Shown one piece after another: positions 23,885-34,270 of a stretch of 64,000 bases of DNA. Under the pieces are notes generated by a model. That model was given only the letters and a program-made list of their open reading frames with translations, was not told where the DNA came from and did not search any database. Within the stretch, counting starts at the first letter, position 1. Each line of letters opens with the position of its first letter. The stretch comes from Asparagopsis taxiformis (Eukaryota; Rhodophyta; Florideophyceae; Bonnemaisoniales; Bonnemaisoniaceae): NCBI GenBank assembly GCA_030407315.1, contig JALQPE010001955.1, positions 1 to 64,000 on the forward strand, written 5' to 3'. Both the position numbers and the translations under genes were made by a program.

Positions 23885-24365
23885 GTCCTGGGCAGTACCT
23901 GGAGACAGTGATTTTCACTGTCCTGGGCAGTACCTGGAGACAGTGATTTTCACTGTCCTGGGCAGTACCTGGAGACAGTGATTTTCACTGTCCTGGGCAG
24001 TACCTGTAGACAGTACTTTGTGCTGCCCTGGGCAGCACCTGTAGACAGTACTTTGTGCTGCCCTGGGCAGCACCTGTAGACAGTACTTTGTGCTGCCCTG
24101 GGCAGCACCTGTAGACAGTACTTTGTGCTGCCCTGGGCAGCACCTGTAGACAGTATTTCGTGCTGCCCTGGGCAGCACCTGTAGACAGTACTTTGTGCTG
24201 CCCTGGGCAGCACCTGTAGACAGTATTTCGTGCTGCCCTGGGCAGCACCTGGAGACAGTATTTCGTGCTGCCCTGGGCAGCACCTGGAGACAGTATTTCG
24301 TGCTGCCCTGGGCAGCACCTGGAGACAGTATTTCGTGCTGCCCTGGGCAGCACCTGGAGACAGTA
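23885..24365. repeat. 35-bp subterminal tandem repeat, about 14 copies
   Basis: The unit is CCTGGGCAGCACCTGTAGAC followed by AGTACTTTGTGCTGC, with strict 35-bp spacing from about 23887 to 24342. Each unit holds the inverted words GACAGT and CTGCCC/GGGCAG. These are candidate transposase or accessory-protein binding sites. The repeated peptide frames here are artefacts of the period (35 bp cycles through all three frames). Confidence 0.9.
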
Positions 24366-25068
24366 AAAGTAGTGTCCTGATATAGTAAAATTCGGTGTCT
24401 GGGAGTGGTGGATGAGATGGAGCGTCACGCTGTCGTGGGCATCTTTCTGGGGTAGAGGAAGGCAGTTCTAGCGCTATGAGGATGGGGCATGGACGGTATT
24501 CATATGGGAATGGACAGAATAGTACGGCTAGGAATTTTTATTTCGTAGTGACTATGAGCTAGCGAGAGGTATACGCGGTAGGATAGGTAGCAATCTAAGA
24601 GGGTGCGATATGGGAAGCTTCACTCTGGATTTGTTTATTTGCGCAGGCTACATTGAGAATAAACAATCCCTATGTTAAAAATGCTACTACAACTAACACT
24701 ATTCCGACGAGTAAAACTAAAACTACTAGAAAAGTCTAGAAATCTATCAACTGATTGAGCTGCATGAATAAGCTAGGAAATGAAGAGAAGAAGAAAAAAT
24801 GATGTAGAGAAAGGAAACAAGTTAGTGACGTTGAATTGGAGAGGGAAATTGATGGTGATTAGGAGACTAACGTACCTTAACAAATACCATTGCATCCCAA
24901 ATTGAGATATGTACTCACAGGCAGAAAAGAAAATTAGTGGAGAAGTGGTAAGAGAGAAAGATAAATGAAAGTAGAATTGGAACACTCACCGACTGGAAAC
25001 CTGAGAAAGAGAAAACGAATAGAAAACTGGGTTAGTGGCGTGAGTTGTGGAAACGTACCATCATGGTT

Positions 25069-25205
25069 CATATCCGTCGGAGACAAAGCAACAACTTTGG
25101 CCTTGGGAGCCGTATTGATGATCTAAAACTTACGCTTTGGAAGCAGTTTAGATGATCTATACGGCTTCCACGGCCAGGGTTGTTGCTTTGCTTCCGACGG
25201 ATATG
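25069..25205. repeat. 137-bp hairpin within the left arm
   Basis: Arms start CATATCCGTCGGAGACAAAG and end with the complement CGACGGATATG, about 65 bp each with a few mismatches. The same hairpin lies at 47039-47175 in the right arm. Confidence 0.85.
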
Positions 25206-26166
25206 AAGATGGAAACAGGGATCTCCAGAATCTGTTGTTTAAGTAGCACTCTGCGGGCGGAAATGACGTGTACTCTAACAATAGAGGGATGAATTTGAAA
25301 CGGAGCGGTGCGATGGGAGGCCCAGAAAAACGATACCTAGGGTGCGAATTACGCTTTGAAGCACATGACCTGGCAGAACAGGCGCAAAATTATTGTATCT
25401 TCTACCGCCTTCTCTAGTCTATAATGACGTCATCACTACAGAAATATAGGAAAAACACTAGCATATCGGGCCTACTGGAAAGGGGGAGGCGAGGAGTAGG
25501 AAAAATGGCGCACTTTCCTGGACGAGGAGTCCGCGCTTCCAGTGATGATTTGGACGGTATATATCGATGACGTCATTGCATGCTCTGAGCACACTTGGCA
25601 GGCAGTCAAAGCGGGCCACGTGGATGTGGGCGGCTAGGAAACAGCAGTGTGGGAGAAATTTTATAATTTTCATGTTGCAAGCGAGCAGTGAATCTGCATT
25701 GCAATATATAAATTTATGCTAATTTAAGATATCACACCGAGTACGATTCAACGAGAGATTGTGCTTTCAACTTGTAAATAGGGCCGAAAATGGTAGAGTA
25801 TACGAGTAGGAAGTACGTGTATGAGAAAATCAGATTCAGTATTAGTGCCTAGAGCATCACTGCGAAATAAACGGCCGTTTTCCGGAAATGGATACATCTT
25901 GGCTGGGTTTGTGGTTAGGGGATGCGATACAAGATAGCAAAACGATGTTGAGTCCGGATGAAATAGCAATCAATGTGCATAAAGCAATGAGCATAGGGCA
26001 AAGCATTGTGGTGAACCAGTTCATTGGATCGAATGAAAGCCTGGAAAGGTTTCGTAACGGTTAAAAGTAGTAGTACTGTATTGAGATAGTAGTCATGTCA
26101 TAGAAGTTTAGAGTTGTATTCTATGCAACAAAACTGAGCGAAGAAGAAAAGAACAAAAACATCAAG

Positions 26167-29100
26167 ATGGCTCCGAGACGGACTCCTATTCGAAAGAAAA
26201 CCACAAGTCGTAGGACAAAGGCGAGATTCGATTCACTCAATGTGGCCAGTCCCAGTAAACAGCTTCCTGGGAAACTGCAGGGAGAAATCCGCAGCAGTGA
26301 TGCAGCCTGCATGAACAAAGAAATCCCGAGAGGTAATGAGCTACGACGTGAGTGTACCACAGATGACCTATTGGAGTCCCCAATCCCTATGGGTGACACA
26401 ATAGAAGGTTGTATTGATGTGTACAGCAACAACGATGAAGCTGGAAGTGACATCTACGTAGCATCGAGCACGCTAATGGAATCGGAAGAAGCAACCGGAC
26501 GAGGTTCTGATTCCATTTCAACTGGAGGCCCGATAGACCGAAATGCTGGGGATGAAGCATGTGGTGATTTCAAGGCATTACTACAATGGCCTGCGATGTA
26601 TGGGGCTCTTCAGCTGAGTGGAACTCAAAGAATGACAAGAGCCCACTATGAAGGTACCCTGTTCGGAATGAATTTCCGCAGAGATCCAAGTGAGCACGTC
26701 CCGTCGGACTCTGTGATGCGACAGAAGATACTACCATTCTTGAGGAAACACTGCTATGCAAAGAGCTGTGACATCGAGTTTCCGATAGACCTTCGAAAGA
26801 GCGGAGCAAGAGCTGCACAGCATCGAGGTGCAGTAGGAACCCGTGGAACAACAGATGACAGAGACAATTGTGGAGGAATGGCGAAAGTTCGTATTGTACT
26901 CCCAAGCACATGGGCTCTGAAAGATGTCCAGACTCGACCAATCTTTGAATCATTCCGCAGTGATGCGAACAATCGAAGCTCAGAAGGAGAAAAATCAACC
27001 GCAGAGTGCAGCATTGAAGATTCGTTCATTGCAAAGTGCAGGAGGGGTGTTTTGAGCGACCCATTCGTTCGCACAGCAGTTGTTCCCATTGACAGCGATG
27101 GGAAAAAGGGTTTGAAGCACATTTATGTACCTGATGGAACAGCAATTCGAATCCGATGTCATCCAGGAGCTCGTCAGGTTGCCGTCATCGAAAGAGCAAA
27201 AGGGTTCAGGAAGAATGACAGAGATGGTGGGAAACCGAAGAGGAGAAGAGTGGCGGTTACGTCGTTGTGGGAACTTCATGCTAGGACCATAGTTACCTAT
27301 GAGGCTCGACACGACGGTGAGCATGATGTGCATGTCGAAAAATATCTGCAGCCGCGAATGTCACATCTATTGGAATGGGAGAGGCAGCATGCTCTGCGAG
27401 CGATATCGCAATGTGTAATCGGAGCAGGAGCCAAGGGAAAAGGAACACGAGCTGGGGACGTGATAACCGTTCTATTACCAATTGGAATGGAAGAGGGTGA
27501 TATTGTTCCACACGTCGTATTGGTGAACAGGTATTTGAAAGAGCAGGTCGGAGAAGCATCCACCATGTTACTTTGCTTTTCACCGGGCGCGAGCTTTGCT
27601 GAAGCCAGAAACCCGCCCGATAGACTAGGAAGCCCCAACTATGAAGAAATTCGTGTTTCAGGGGTGTTCTCGGATGGTTTCGGAGACCACAGGTCGCAAT
27701 GGCACCCAGCGTCTCCGCGAGAAGATGCACCATGTTGGGGAAAGCTGGAGGATGGTCGAAACTACTTTGTTTACCGATTTCTCCTTTACACGGATGACTT
27801 TGAACCATTCACAAGCAGGAAGGGAAGTTTTGGTGGATGCTATATGTTACCTCTCAATCTACCGCCTCGGAAAAGGGGAAGCTACCAAGCGGTTCGAGTG
27901 ATTGGTTTGCCACCTCCGGGAGTGTCCACAAATTGTGTATTGCGATATATCGTTCAAGATATAGTGCGAGGAAGCACAGAGGGTTTCCCAACGAAAAATG
28001 CAGAGGGAGAAGATATTGTGGTATTTCTAGACCCAGTGGGGAGCATTGGAGACTATCCTGCAGTTTCACATACCCTGGATGTTCTTGGACACACATCAAA
28101 CTCTCCGTGCCACATCTGCAGTTTCCGCAAATATGACCTGAGCAGTACTGGTGGCACGAAGAATGCATACACTTCGGTAGTGAACGGGCAAACATCGACG
28201 CATGCCAGGAGCAAGTATCGGAATGCATCGACACGTAAGGATGCCACAGAAACCCAGCTTCGCACTCTCGGACTGGCTGCAGAAGAAGGGGAAGATTTAC
28301 CATTTCATGTCCTGAGCACTTCCTTGGAAGCAGTGCAGGAAGAAGTACCGAAGACGGAAAACGGAGTTTCAGTTGTCCCAGCAATTTTTGACCCGTACCG
28401 TTCCGCAGTGATAGCACCTGACCATCTATTGTCTGGACTGGCACAAGATGTACTGAACGCTTGTATTTCAGCTGCCAGCCCACGAATTCGAGAGGTAGCT
28501 GAATTGCAAATTCTGGGCGCTCTGAAGAAGTTCAGGATGGGAAGGCAGAACCGTTTATTTGGAACCAACAATCTGCTTTCCATGAACATGAGTGACATAT
28601 TCAGTGTGCTTCTGATAGCACCTATGGCATTCGAAAACGCAGCTCGAATGATGGATGGGAAAGGGGAAGGTCATCGTGAAAAATTTGATGGGGCCGTCAA
28701 ACTAGTAGTGATGTTTCAGAAGCTGGTTTCGTGTATTAGTTTCATGCCCGTATGGTGGAAAGACGGTCCCCATGAAGTAGAGACGGCTGACGGAGAAGGT
28801 GGCAGGAATGAATACATTCTGGGAAGAACTGTAGACTACGTGGAGACGTTGAATGAGTATTGTCGGAAAGTGAAGGGAGCAGGAGCACATTTGGACAAGC
28901 CTAATGTTCATCGTCTTGTCGAGTTTTGTGTTCATACGCTTCCTGCCTACGGCTCTGTGAAGCACGTGCAGGAGCTTATATTCGAACGGATGCATCAGCC
29001 GCTGAAGAAAGGTGTGAGAATGTCCAATCACCAAAGCGAACAGCTTTCAGCGCTGGAATTAGTTCTTGCGGATGACTGGCAGACGAGAGTGGCCATTGTT

Positions 29101-29970
29101 TTGCGCGAAATCGGCATGGAGCCACAACATTGGTCCTCGTCCGAATGCTCTCAAATGGTCAACGTTCTTTCACAGGAGCTAGGGAGAGAAATAGATGTGG
29201 AAGACGAGGTAGTGAAAAACTGCTTCCAGGAACCGGTTCTCCAGCTTCTCTCCCAGCGTCGAGGAAAGATATTGTCGGCGGATGGTGAAATTGTGACGTG
29301 GAGAGGGCATGGAGGTATATCTATTGACGAGGTCAAGGAGTACATGAATGGAAAATGTGATATGGCAGAGGGTGCTGTAGGTGTTTTCAAACGGTTCTTT
29401 ACCGAAAGGTACGGAAGCGGAACAAGCGGGTGTGGAAAGTATGCCGAATGGGTGAGAAGAGTTTCTAGAAGCACTACGACAGAGTGGGGAAGGAAAACAG
29501 TGCAGAGGTCTGGCTCTCTAGAATCAGGAGCTATCATCCATGCTGTTTGCCCTGAACAGATGAAATGTGAGGATGGTGCAACTTCACAAGCGATTCTGTA
29601 CCCGGCGTCTCGTCTCACATCAGAGATAATGCGGGGAAGAATTAATTATGAACCGCGGTTTTTTATTGTTCTAGCGTTCTTTATCCTGAGGAACGAGAGT
29701 GCGAGAGATGAGCAAGGTACAGCTTATGGAGTTTGCCTGGGTTTGCAAAAAACTGATGAAGGAGTGTTCAAGGTCGAAGAGAGGCGACGAACAGTAATTG
29801 TGGAGATGAGTGAGGGAGTCACTGAGGTGTTTGGTATGCACTATTGCAATGGGAGTGTATGCGAATATGATGAGAACATGAGGGAGGTAAGGCACGGACC
29901 CGGACTGCTGGAGGGTGGAGAGATATATGCACTATGTAGGCGAGACGGATTTCCACCGAGGGCTGCATGA
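26167..29970 (+). CDS. TNP2-like (CACTA superfamily) transposase, intact 1267-aa frame
   Basis: A single long open frame that begins just inside the CACTACGGTGTTG left arm. The N terminus is basic (MAPRRTPIRKKTTSRRTKAR). Recognisable blocks are LLQWPAMYGALQLSGTQRM (about residue 140), VRIVLPSTWALKDVQTRPIF, and GDYPAVSHTLDVLGHTSNSP followed by CHIC near residues 630-650. The last is the GD-PA...CxxC signature of TNP2-type transposases, its Asp the expected catalytic residue. Further on are FDPYRSAVIAPDHLL, corresponding to the D-MH block, and near residues 915-950 PNVHRLVEFCVHTLPAYGSV with VQELIFERMHQPLKK, corresponding to the C-terminal region. It should act in the nucleus on the CACTACGG ends. 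A decayed relative lies at 1800-3000. No premature stop is present, so it may be functional or only recently inserted. Confidence 0.8.
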   Translation: MAPRRTPIRKKTTSRRTKARFDSLNVASPSKQLPGKLQGEIRSSDAACMNKEIPRGNELRRECTTDDLLESPIPMGDTIEGCIDVYSNNDEAGSDIYVASSTLMESEEATGRGSDSISTGGPIDRNAGDEACGDFKALLQWPAMYGALQLSGTQRMTRAHYEGTLFGMNFRRDPSEHVPSDSVMRQKILPFLRKHCYAKSCDIEFPIDLRKSGARAAQHRGAVGTRGTTDDRDNCGGMAKVRIVLPSTWALKDVQTRPIFESFRSDANNRSSEGEKSTAECSIEDSFIAKCRRGVLSDPFVRTAVVPIDSDGKKGLKHIYVPDGTAIRIRCHPGARQVAVIERAKGFRKNDRDGGKPKRRRVAVTSLWELHARTIVTYEARHDGEHDVHVEKYLQPRMSHLLEWERQHALRAISQCVIGAGAKGKGTRAGDVITVLLPIGMEEGDIVPHVVLVNRYLKEQVGEASTMLLCFSPGASFAEARNPPDRLGSPNYEEIRVSGVFSDGFGDHRSQWHPASPREDAPCWGKLEDGRNYFVYRFLLYTDDFEPFTSRKGSFGGCYMLPLNLPPRKRGSYQAVRVIGLPPPGVSTNCVLRYIVQDIVRGSTEGFPTKNAEGEDIVVFLDPVGSIGDYPAVSHTLDVLGHTSNSPCHICSFRKYDLSSTGGTKNAYTSVVNGQTSTHARSKYRNASTRKDATETQLRTLGLAAEEGEDLPFHVLSTSLEAVQEEVPKTENGVSVVPAIFDPYRSAVIAPDHLLSGLAQDVLNACISAASPRIREVAELQILGALKKFRMGRQNRLFGTNNLLSMNMSDIFSVLLIAPMAFENAARMMDGKGEGHREKFDGAVKLVVMFQKLVSCISFMPVWWKDGPHEVETADGEGGRNEYILGRTVDYVETLNEYCRKVKGAGAHLDKPNVHRLVEFCVHTLPAYGSVKHVQELIFERMHQPLKKGVRMSNHQSEQLSALELVLADDWQTRVAIVLREIGMEPQHWSSSECSQMVNVLSQELGREIDVEDEVVKNCFQEPVLQLLSQRRGKILSADGEIVTWRGHGGISIDEVKEYMNGKCDMAEGAVGVFKRFFTERYGSGTSGCGKYAEWVRRVSRSTTTEWGRKTVQRSGSLESGAIIHAVCPEQMKCEDGATSQAILYPASRLTSEIMRGRINYEPRFFIVLAFFILRNESARDEQGTAYGVCLGLQKTDEGVFKVEERRRTVIVEMSEGVTEVFGMHYCNGSVCEYDENMREVRHGPGLLEGGEIYALCRRDGFPPRAA

Positions 29971-30090
29971 TTTTTAGGGAAGAATAAAATGAATAACCAG
30001 ATGCATCACATATGAATTGTACACTCTAGGGCGGTGGTGGATTGGTGCAAAGTAGTGGGGAGAGGATCTGAGAGGATGGAGGGAGGTATG
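29971..30090. other. 3' flank of the transposase gene
   Basis: Short non-coding segment with AATAAAATG at about 29983, which could be a polyadenylation signal. Confidence 0.3.
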
Positions 30091-30624
30091 CTTACAGCAA
30101 AGTCATCGTTACGATGACTTTGCTGTAAGAAAACGTTTCCATTACAGTGGCCAAGAATGTTTTACCGGGTAAAAAAATCGTGGCAGCTGTAATGATTTGC
30201 TTTCTTACAGCAAAGTCATCGTAACGATGACTTTGCTGTAAGGAACCGTTTCCTTGCAGTGGCCGAAGAATTTTTTACCGGGTAAAAAATCAGCAAGAAA
30301 TTTTACCGGGTAAAAAAATTGTGGCCGCTGTAATGATTTGCTTTCTTACAGCAAAGTCATCGTTACGATGACTTTGCTGTAAGAAAACGTTTCATTACAG
30401 CGGCCACAATTTTTTACCCGGTAAAGAAATCATGGCTACTGTAATGTTTTCTTTTCTTACAGCAAAGTCATCGTAACGATGACTTTGCTGTAAGAAACGT
30501 TTCATTACAGCGGCCACAATTTTTTTTACCCGGTAAAGAAATCATGGCTGCTGTAATGTTTTCTTTTCTTACAGCAAAGTCATCGTAACGATGACTTTGC
30601 TGTAAGAAAACGTTTCATTACAGC
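30091..30624. repeat. Palindrome array 3 (five 37-bp palindromes)
   Basis: Cores near 30092, 30206, 30346, 30457 and 30568, alternating with TTTACC(C/G)GGTAAA palindromes flanked by CATTACAG/CTGTAATG. It separates the transposase from ParB/dioxygenase gene A. Confidence 0.85.
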
Positions 30625-31304
30625 AAATTCATCGATAGTTAAGGTTAAGTAACCAACTTTAGGATGTCCAGAGGACCTGCTCGTTGTAAGGAATAAGGAA
30701 TATTGATCAACTGACGAGGAGGAAGCATTTTGAATCGACTAGGGTAGGAACGCAATGAGATTTGGTATGCAAGAAAACTGAATCGCAGTAGTGAATAGGT
30801 AGTTGAAATGAATTCATATTGATGTTCTTTGGTGTATTGTCCATTGGAGCACATTGAAAACCATTTATATGATCACCGTTTAAATAGTCTATGAATCCTT
30901 TGCAGCCGAGTACGCCAATAGGAAGAAATTCAAGCAGTGGCCTGCACGGGAACCGTTCATTTGTGAGTAGCAAAAGTTAGTGTAGAAATGAATTTTTCAG
31001 ACTTGTAGGAGAGGTGGATCGTAGTAAATGTATAAAACTCACGTAGAATCGATTGATAGGAATCAATGGTACGGAAGAAGAAGCGAGGTGGAGAGTGTGG
31101 ATGAAATAGGTTGTTGGAATATGAATGATAATTGACGTGGTGAGGTAACGGGTTCGATTGCATTATATGCGCTAGAGGTACATACTATTAGGTGTAGATT
31201 GATGGAAAGGGCTAAACGCTTTGTGGAGGTATCAGGATCAGGTAGAGTCAGAGGTGCTGAGCGGGTGCGGCGTAAGGTTCATCAGGACTGAACGTAGGTA
31301 GGGA
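30625..31304. other. 5' flank of gene A
   Basis: Non-coding AT-rich sequence; short antisense frames have no motifs. It should hold the promoter of gene A. It is not similar to the leader of gene B. Confidence 0.35.
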
Positions 31305-33893
31305 ATGTCTTGTCCGGACAGTATAAGAGAGGAAGCTGAGAGACGGGAAGCGCACTCGGAGGTACCACAATTGTGGATTTCATCGTCTACACAACATTTG
31401 AACAGAGAACCGATTGAACGAACTGAGATTGCAGGGATTACAATGGGAGACAATAGTATCATGAATACTACAGCGGAGAAGAGCAATTCTCCTTCTGCTG
31501 AAGAGAAAAGCATCACTATTGCTCAGTACAGCTCTTCTAAAGTGCAAGTTGATCCTCGCAAAGTGAAATTTCCGACAGTGACCTCCCGTTTGGTGCGACC
31601 GGGTCGTGTAAACGAACTGGCCAGCATTTTCATGGATAGAGGTTTCTCTACCACTGGAACTATGATTACAGTCTGCAAAATGGAAGATAACGAAGGAGAC
31701 GAGTTTTACTGCATCGATGGCTCTCATCGCATAGCTGCTCTGCAACTATGCCTGGAGAAGTACTCAGGAAAGAACAGGGATTCCTTGGAATTGGTTTGGG
31801 TACAACAGTTGATTGCGCCGAACGGGCGTCTAATTTTCGATGCGCTGGAGGTTCTGAAACTGTCTCTCGAAGCCAATATACAAACTCACGATGTCGCTTC
31901 TGTGAGCATTGCCGACAATGTGTGTGCGGTCATAGAGTTTCTCAGGTTTTCCAACCAGATGGATCTTCCTGTTGTCCGGCTTATTCCTATTCTGAAAGAA
32001 GTGAGCTATATTCTGCCGTCCGACAGGAACCGTTCGGAGAACTCGTATAGGCAGTACATCAACATTGCGAAGGGGTTCAATCGCACAGACAGCGTTGCTT
32101 TCGTGTACTGGAGCTCTATCCCTAGCGTTTACAATGCTTTGGATAGGAACAGAGAAATCGAGGATGCAAGAACCGAGGGAAGAGATCCGGACTTTTCTCG
32201 AATTGACTCTGCCGATATGTACGGGTGCGTGCTCGATCTTGTCAATAACGCAATATTCCGCAATGGCACGGACGGACGCGGGACGCGCGATAAGGAGTGG
32301 TTCCAGTGGTTTGTGCTCGAGATGACAGCGTCGTGGACAAGGATGAGGAGGAAGAGAGGACTTGTCAGAAATATCGGAAGCGGAAGTCCGTTCACGATGC
32401 GCACTTGGCTACTGGCTCTGTTGGCCATCTATGATATGGCAGAGGTCGTCCGCAAGTGGTTGAACTCTGCAACGATGGAGGAATTCGTGCGAACGGATTT
32501 GGCAGCAGAAAACGCGAAGGAGGTCGGGGATAATGATCATCGCATTGGAGAGCGCATTGTATTCGTCCTTGTCGACTTTCATGACGACGTGGTAGACAGT
32601 AGCAGTCTGAGAACCAAGAACGGGATGTTTACAAACAGTTTTTACGACAAACTGGAATATGCTACCGGGACAAAGGTAATGCAGGAGACGAAAGCGGAGG
32701 AGGAGAGGGAACGGAATCGCATGACCCCCGGAGAAATAGAAAAAGCACTTGTTGATGGCGCCAAAGCAGAAGACGAAGAAGCACCTACTGCCGCAGAACA
32801 GGGAAATAATTCTACAGAGAAGGAAACTGTGGAAACTTCTGGTCCTGTTCAAGCAGAAGAAGGAGTATCTGCCGAAGCCCAAGCAGAGCAGGAAGTTTCT
32901 GCTGTTGTGGAGGAAGAACAGGAAATTACTCCAAATGTGGTGGCTGAAGAAGTGATTCCTGCTGTCGCGACGAAAGCAATAGAAGAGGCACCTCTGAGCA
33001 CCCCGAAAGAAGCAGAAGACCGTCCTGCCGCAGCAAAAGAGGGAGGACAGGAACGTCCTGCCACGCGTCTTGCAGCAGCTGAGAAGAGGGAAGCAGAACG
33101 TCTTGCTGTTCTCCAAAAAGAACAGGAACGTCTTTCAGCTTCAAGGGCAGAGCGGGAAAGTCGTGCCAGGGATAATTCGCCGGGAAGGATTGTCAGAGAA
33201 GATCTTCCTCAGGGAAGGAAACAAAGCGGCGATACGCAAAGTCTGGATATCAACTTGGACAATAGTGGTCGCATGGACATAGACACGCCTGGACAACAAG
33301 CTGGAGATGCGCAGAACCGCTCTGTGATATTGAAACTTCGAATCAGGACACCAGAAACTTACAGCACTAGCCCGGCCGAAGTGGACAAGGAGAATTCGGG
33401 AAGAAGCAGGAGTTCTGGTGGAAGCGGCGATGAAAACGAGTCCAGGTTGGATAAGAAGCGAAGAAGGGAAGATACTAGCGCGAAGTTTTCTGAGCCCAAT
33501 ACGCCGGATGACAACATTGAGATTGGGCCTCCCCGGGAAAAGAAGAGTAGAGTCAATGCAAGAGAACGAACGACTGGAGAAGAAGCACCACTCTTCACTG
33601 ACGAGCAAGAAAACTCCCTTCCAGACCGCACATTCGCAGAGGACATACCTGAGAAGCTGCCTTTATGCGTTCCTTCCAACTCGAGAATGAAGTATTATAT
33701 CACAGAAGAAGACATTGATACAATCCGGACGGAGATAATGGAAGCAGCTGCAGGCTACTCTACTTTGGTATGTCCCCTCGGTTCTTGTGAAAGCCAACAA
33801 TACTTCAGCTACCAGAGAAGAATGATCGACGAGCTTGGTTACGTGGTGTTGCAAGACATTTTCTCTTCTACTACACTACGGTGTTGGGAATGA
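31305..33893 (+). CDS. ParB-like domain / dioxygenase fusion gene A, interrupted by transposon after codon ~856
   Basis: The open frame holds the N-terminal and middle parts of the gene. RLVRPGRVNELASIFMDRGF and IDGSHRIAAL (codons 31716-31730) mark a ParB/Srx-like fold of the DG-HR type. SIADNVCAVIEF and YINIAKGFNRTDSVAFVYWS match gene B (TVADNVCSVMEF; YVSIARGFKTIESPAFKYWS). Then come a Glu/Ala-rich charged region (about residues 465-620), a basic stretch (KKRRREDT) and NSRMKYYITEEDIDTIRTEI, aligned with gene B SRMKYYMESTTVETVRAEM. The gene-derived frame stops at 33873, where CACTACGGTGTTG begins; the last codons to 33893 are transposon. The missing dioxygenase half lies at 48582-49270. ATG 31305 is the first in frame; ATG 31443 is an alternative. 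It probably acted in the nucleus; it cannot make the catalytic domain as it stands. Confidence 0.75.
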   Translation: MSCPDSIREEAERREAHSEVPQLWISSSTQHLNREPIERTEIAGITMGDNSIMNTTAEKSNSPSAEEKSITIAQYSSSKVQVDPRKVKFPTVTSRLVRPGRVNELASIFMDRGFSTTGTMITVCKMEDNEGDEFYCIDGSHRIAALQLCLEKYSGKNRDSLELVWVQQLIAPNGRLIFDALEVLKLSLEANIQTHDVASVSIADNVCAVIEFLRFSNQMDLPVVRLIPILKEVSYILPSDRNRSENSYRQYINIAKGFNRTDSVAFVYWSSIPSVYNALDRNREIEDARTEGRDPDFSRIDSADMYGCVLDLVNNAIFRNGTDGRGTRDKEWFQWFVLEMTASWTRMRRKRGLVRNIGSGSPFTMRTWLLALLAIYDMAEVVRKWLNSATMEEFVRTDLAAENAKEVGDNDHRIGERIVFVLVDFHDDVVDSSSLRTKNGMFTNSFYDKLEYATGTKVMQETKAEEERERNRMTPGEIEKALVDGAKAEDEEAPTAAEQGNNSTEKETVETSGPVQAEEGVSAEAQAEQEVSAVVEEEQEITPNVVAEEVIPAVATKAIEEAPLSTPKEAEDRPAAAKEGGQERPATRLAAAEKREAERLAVLQKEQERLSASRAERESRARDNSPGRIVREDLPQGRKQSGDTQSLDINLDNSGRMDIDTPGQQAGDAQNRSVILKLRIRTPETYSTSPAEVDKENSGRSRSSGGSGDENESRLDKKRRREDTSAKFSEPNTPDDNIEIGPPREKKSRVNARERTTGEEAPLFTDEQENSLPDRTFAEDIPEKLPLCVPSNSRMKYYITEEDIDTIRTEIMEAAAGYSTLVCPLGSCESQQYFSYQRRMIDELGYVVLQDIFSSTTLRCWE

Positions 33894-34270
33894 AAAAAGA
33901 CAGTAAATTTACTGTCTGAGACAGTAAAAATTACTGTCTGGCCAAGACAGTGCGCGGAGACAGTAAAATTTACTGTCTGGAAATTTCAGAATACTGCTGC
34001 AGCAATAAACTGGCACGAAATCTGGGCAGTACCAAAAACAGTAAAATTTACTGTCCAGAACAGTAAATTTTACTGTCCGGAAGTGTTGCCGCCAGACAGT
34101 ATGTGCAGACAGTACATTTTACTGTCTGAGGCAGTGCATTGTATTGTATTACTGCACTGTCTGGGTAAATCTGTAGACAGTAGTGTAGATAGCAAATTGT
34201 ATTGTCTGCGGGTAGTACCGTGTATTGGTTCACAACACTGTCTCGTGGAGTGGACTTGAGAGGAAATATG
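33874..34270. repeat. Left subterminal repeats of the 33874 element
   Basis: GACAGTAAATTTACTGTC, a perfect 18-bp palindrome at 33899-33916, and many further GACAGT/ACTGTC words in both orientations, as in the arms at 23523 and 48579, but with different spacing and no 35-bp repeat. Confidence 0.7.

Larger units (their letters stand above)
23523..26061 (+). mobile_element. Left ~2.5-kb inverted terminal arm of a CACTA-type element
   Basis: Begins CACTACGGTGTTGAAAAGGG at 23523. It is followed by GACAGT/ACTGTC words, a 35-bp subterminal tandem repeat, and non-coding DNA with a long hairpin, and ends about 100 bp before the 26167 transposase. The entire arm is present in inverted orientation at 46185-48579 with high identity (for example, the frames at 24985-24773 and 47259-47471 differ by one residue). 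Frames inside are not genes. Arms of this length are unusual for CACTA elements, whose terminal repeats are normally tens of bases. Confidence 0.8.

Noticed and set aside
23915..24428. Repetitive peptides of the type PGQHKVLSTGAAQGSTKYCL, also at 47816-48350
   Set aside because: They are translations of a 35-bp tandem repeat in several frames; the same repeat is open on both strands. There is no start context or other coding sign.
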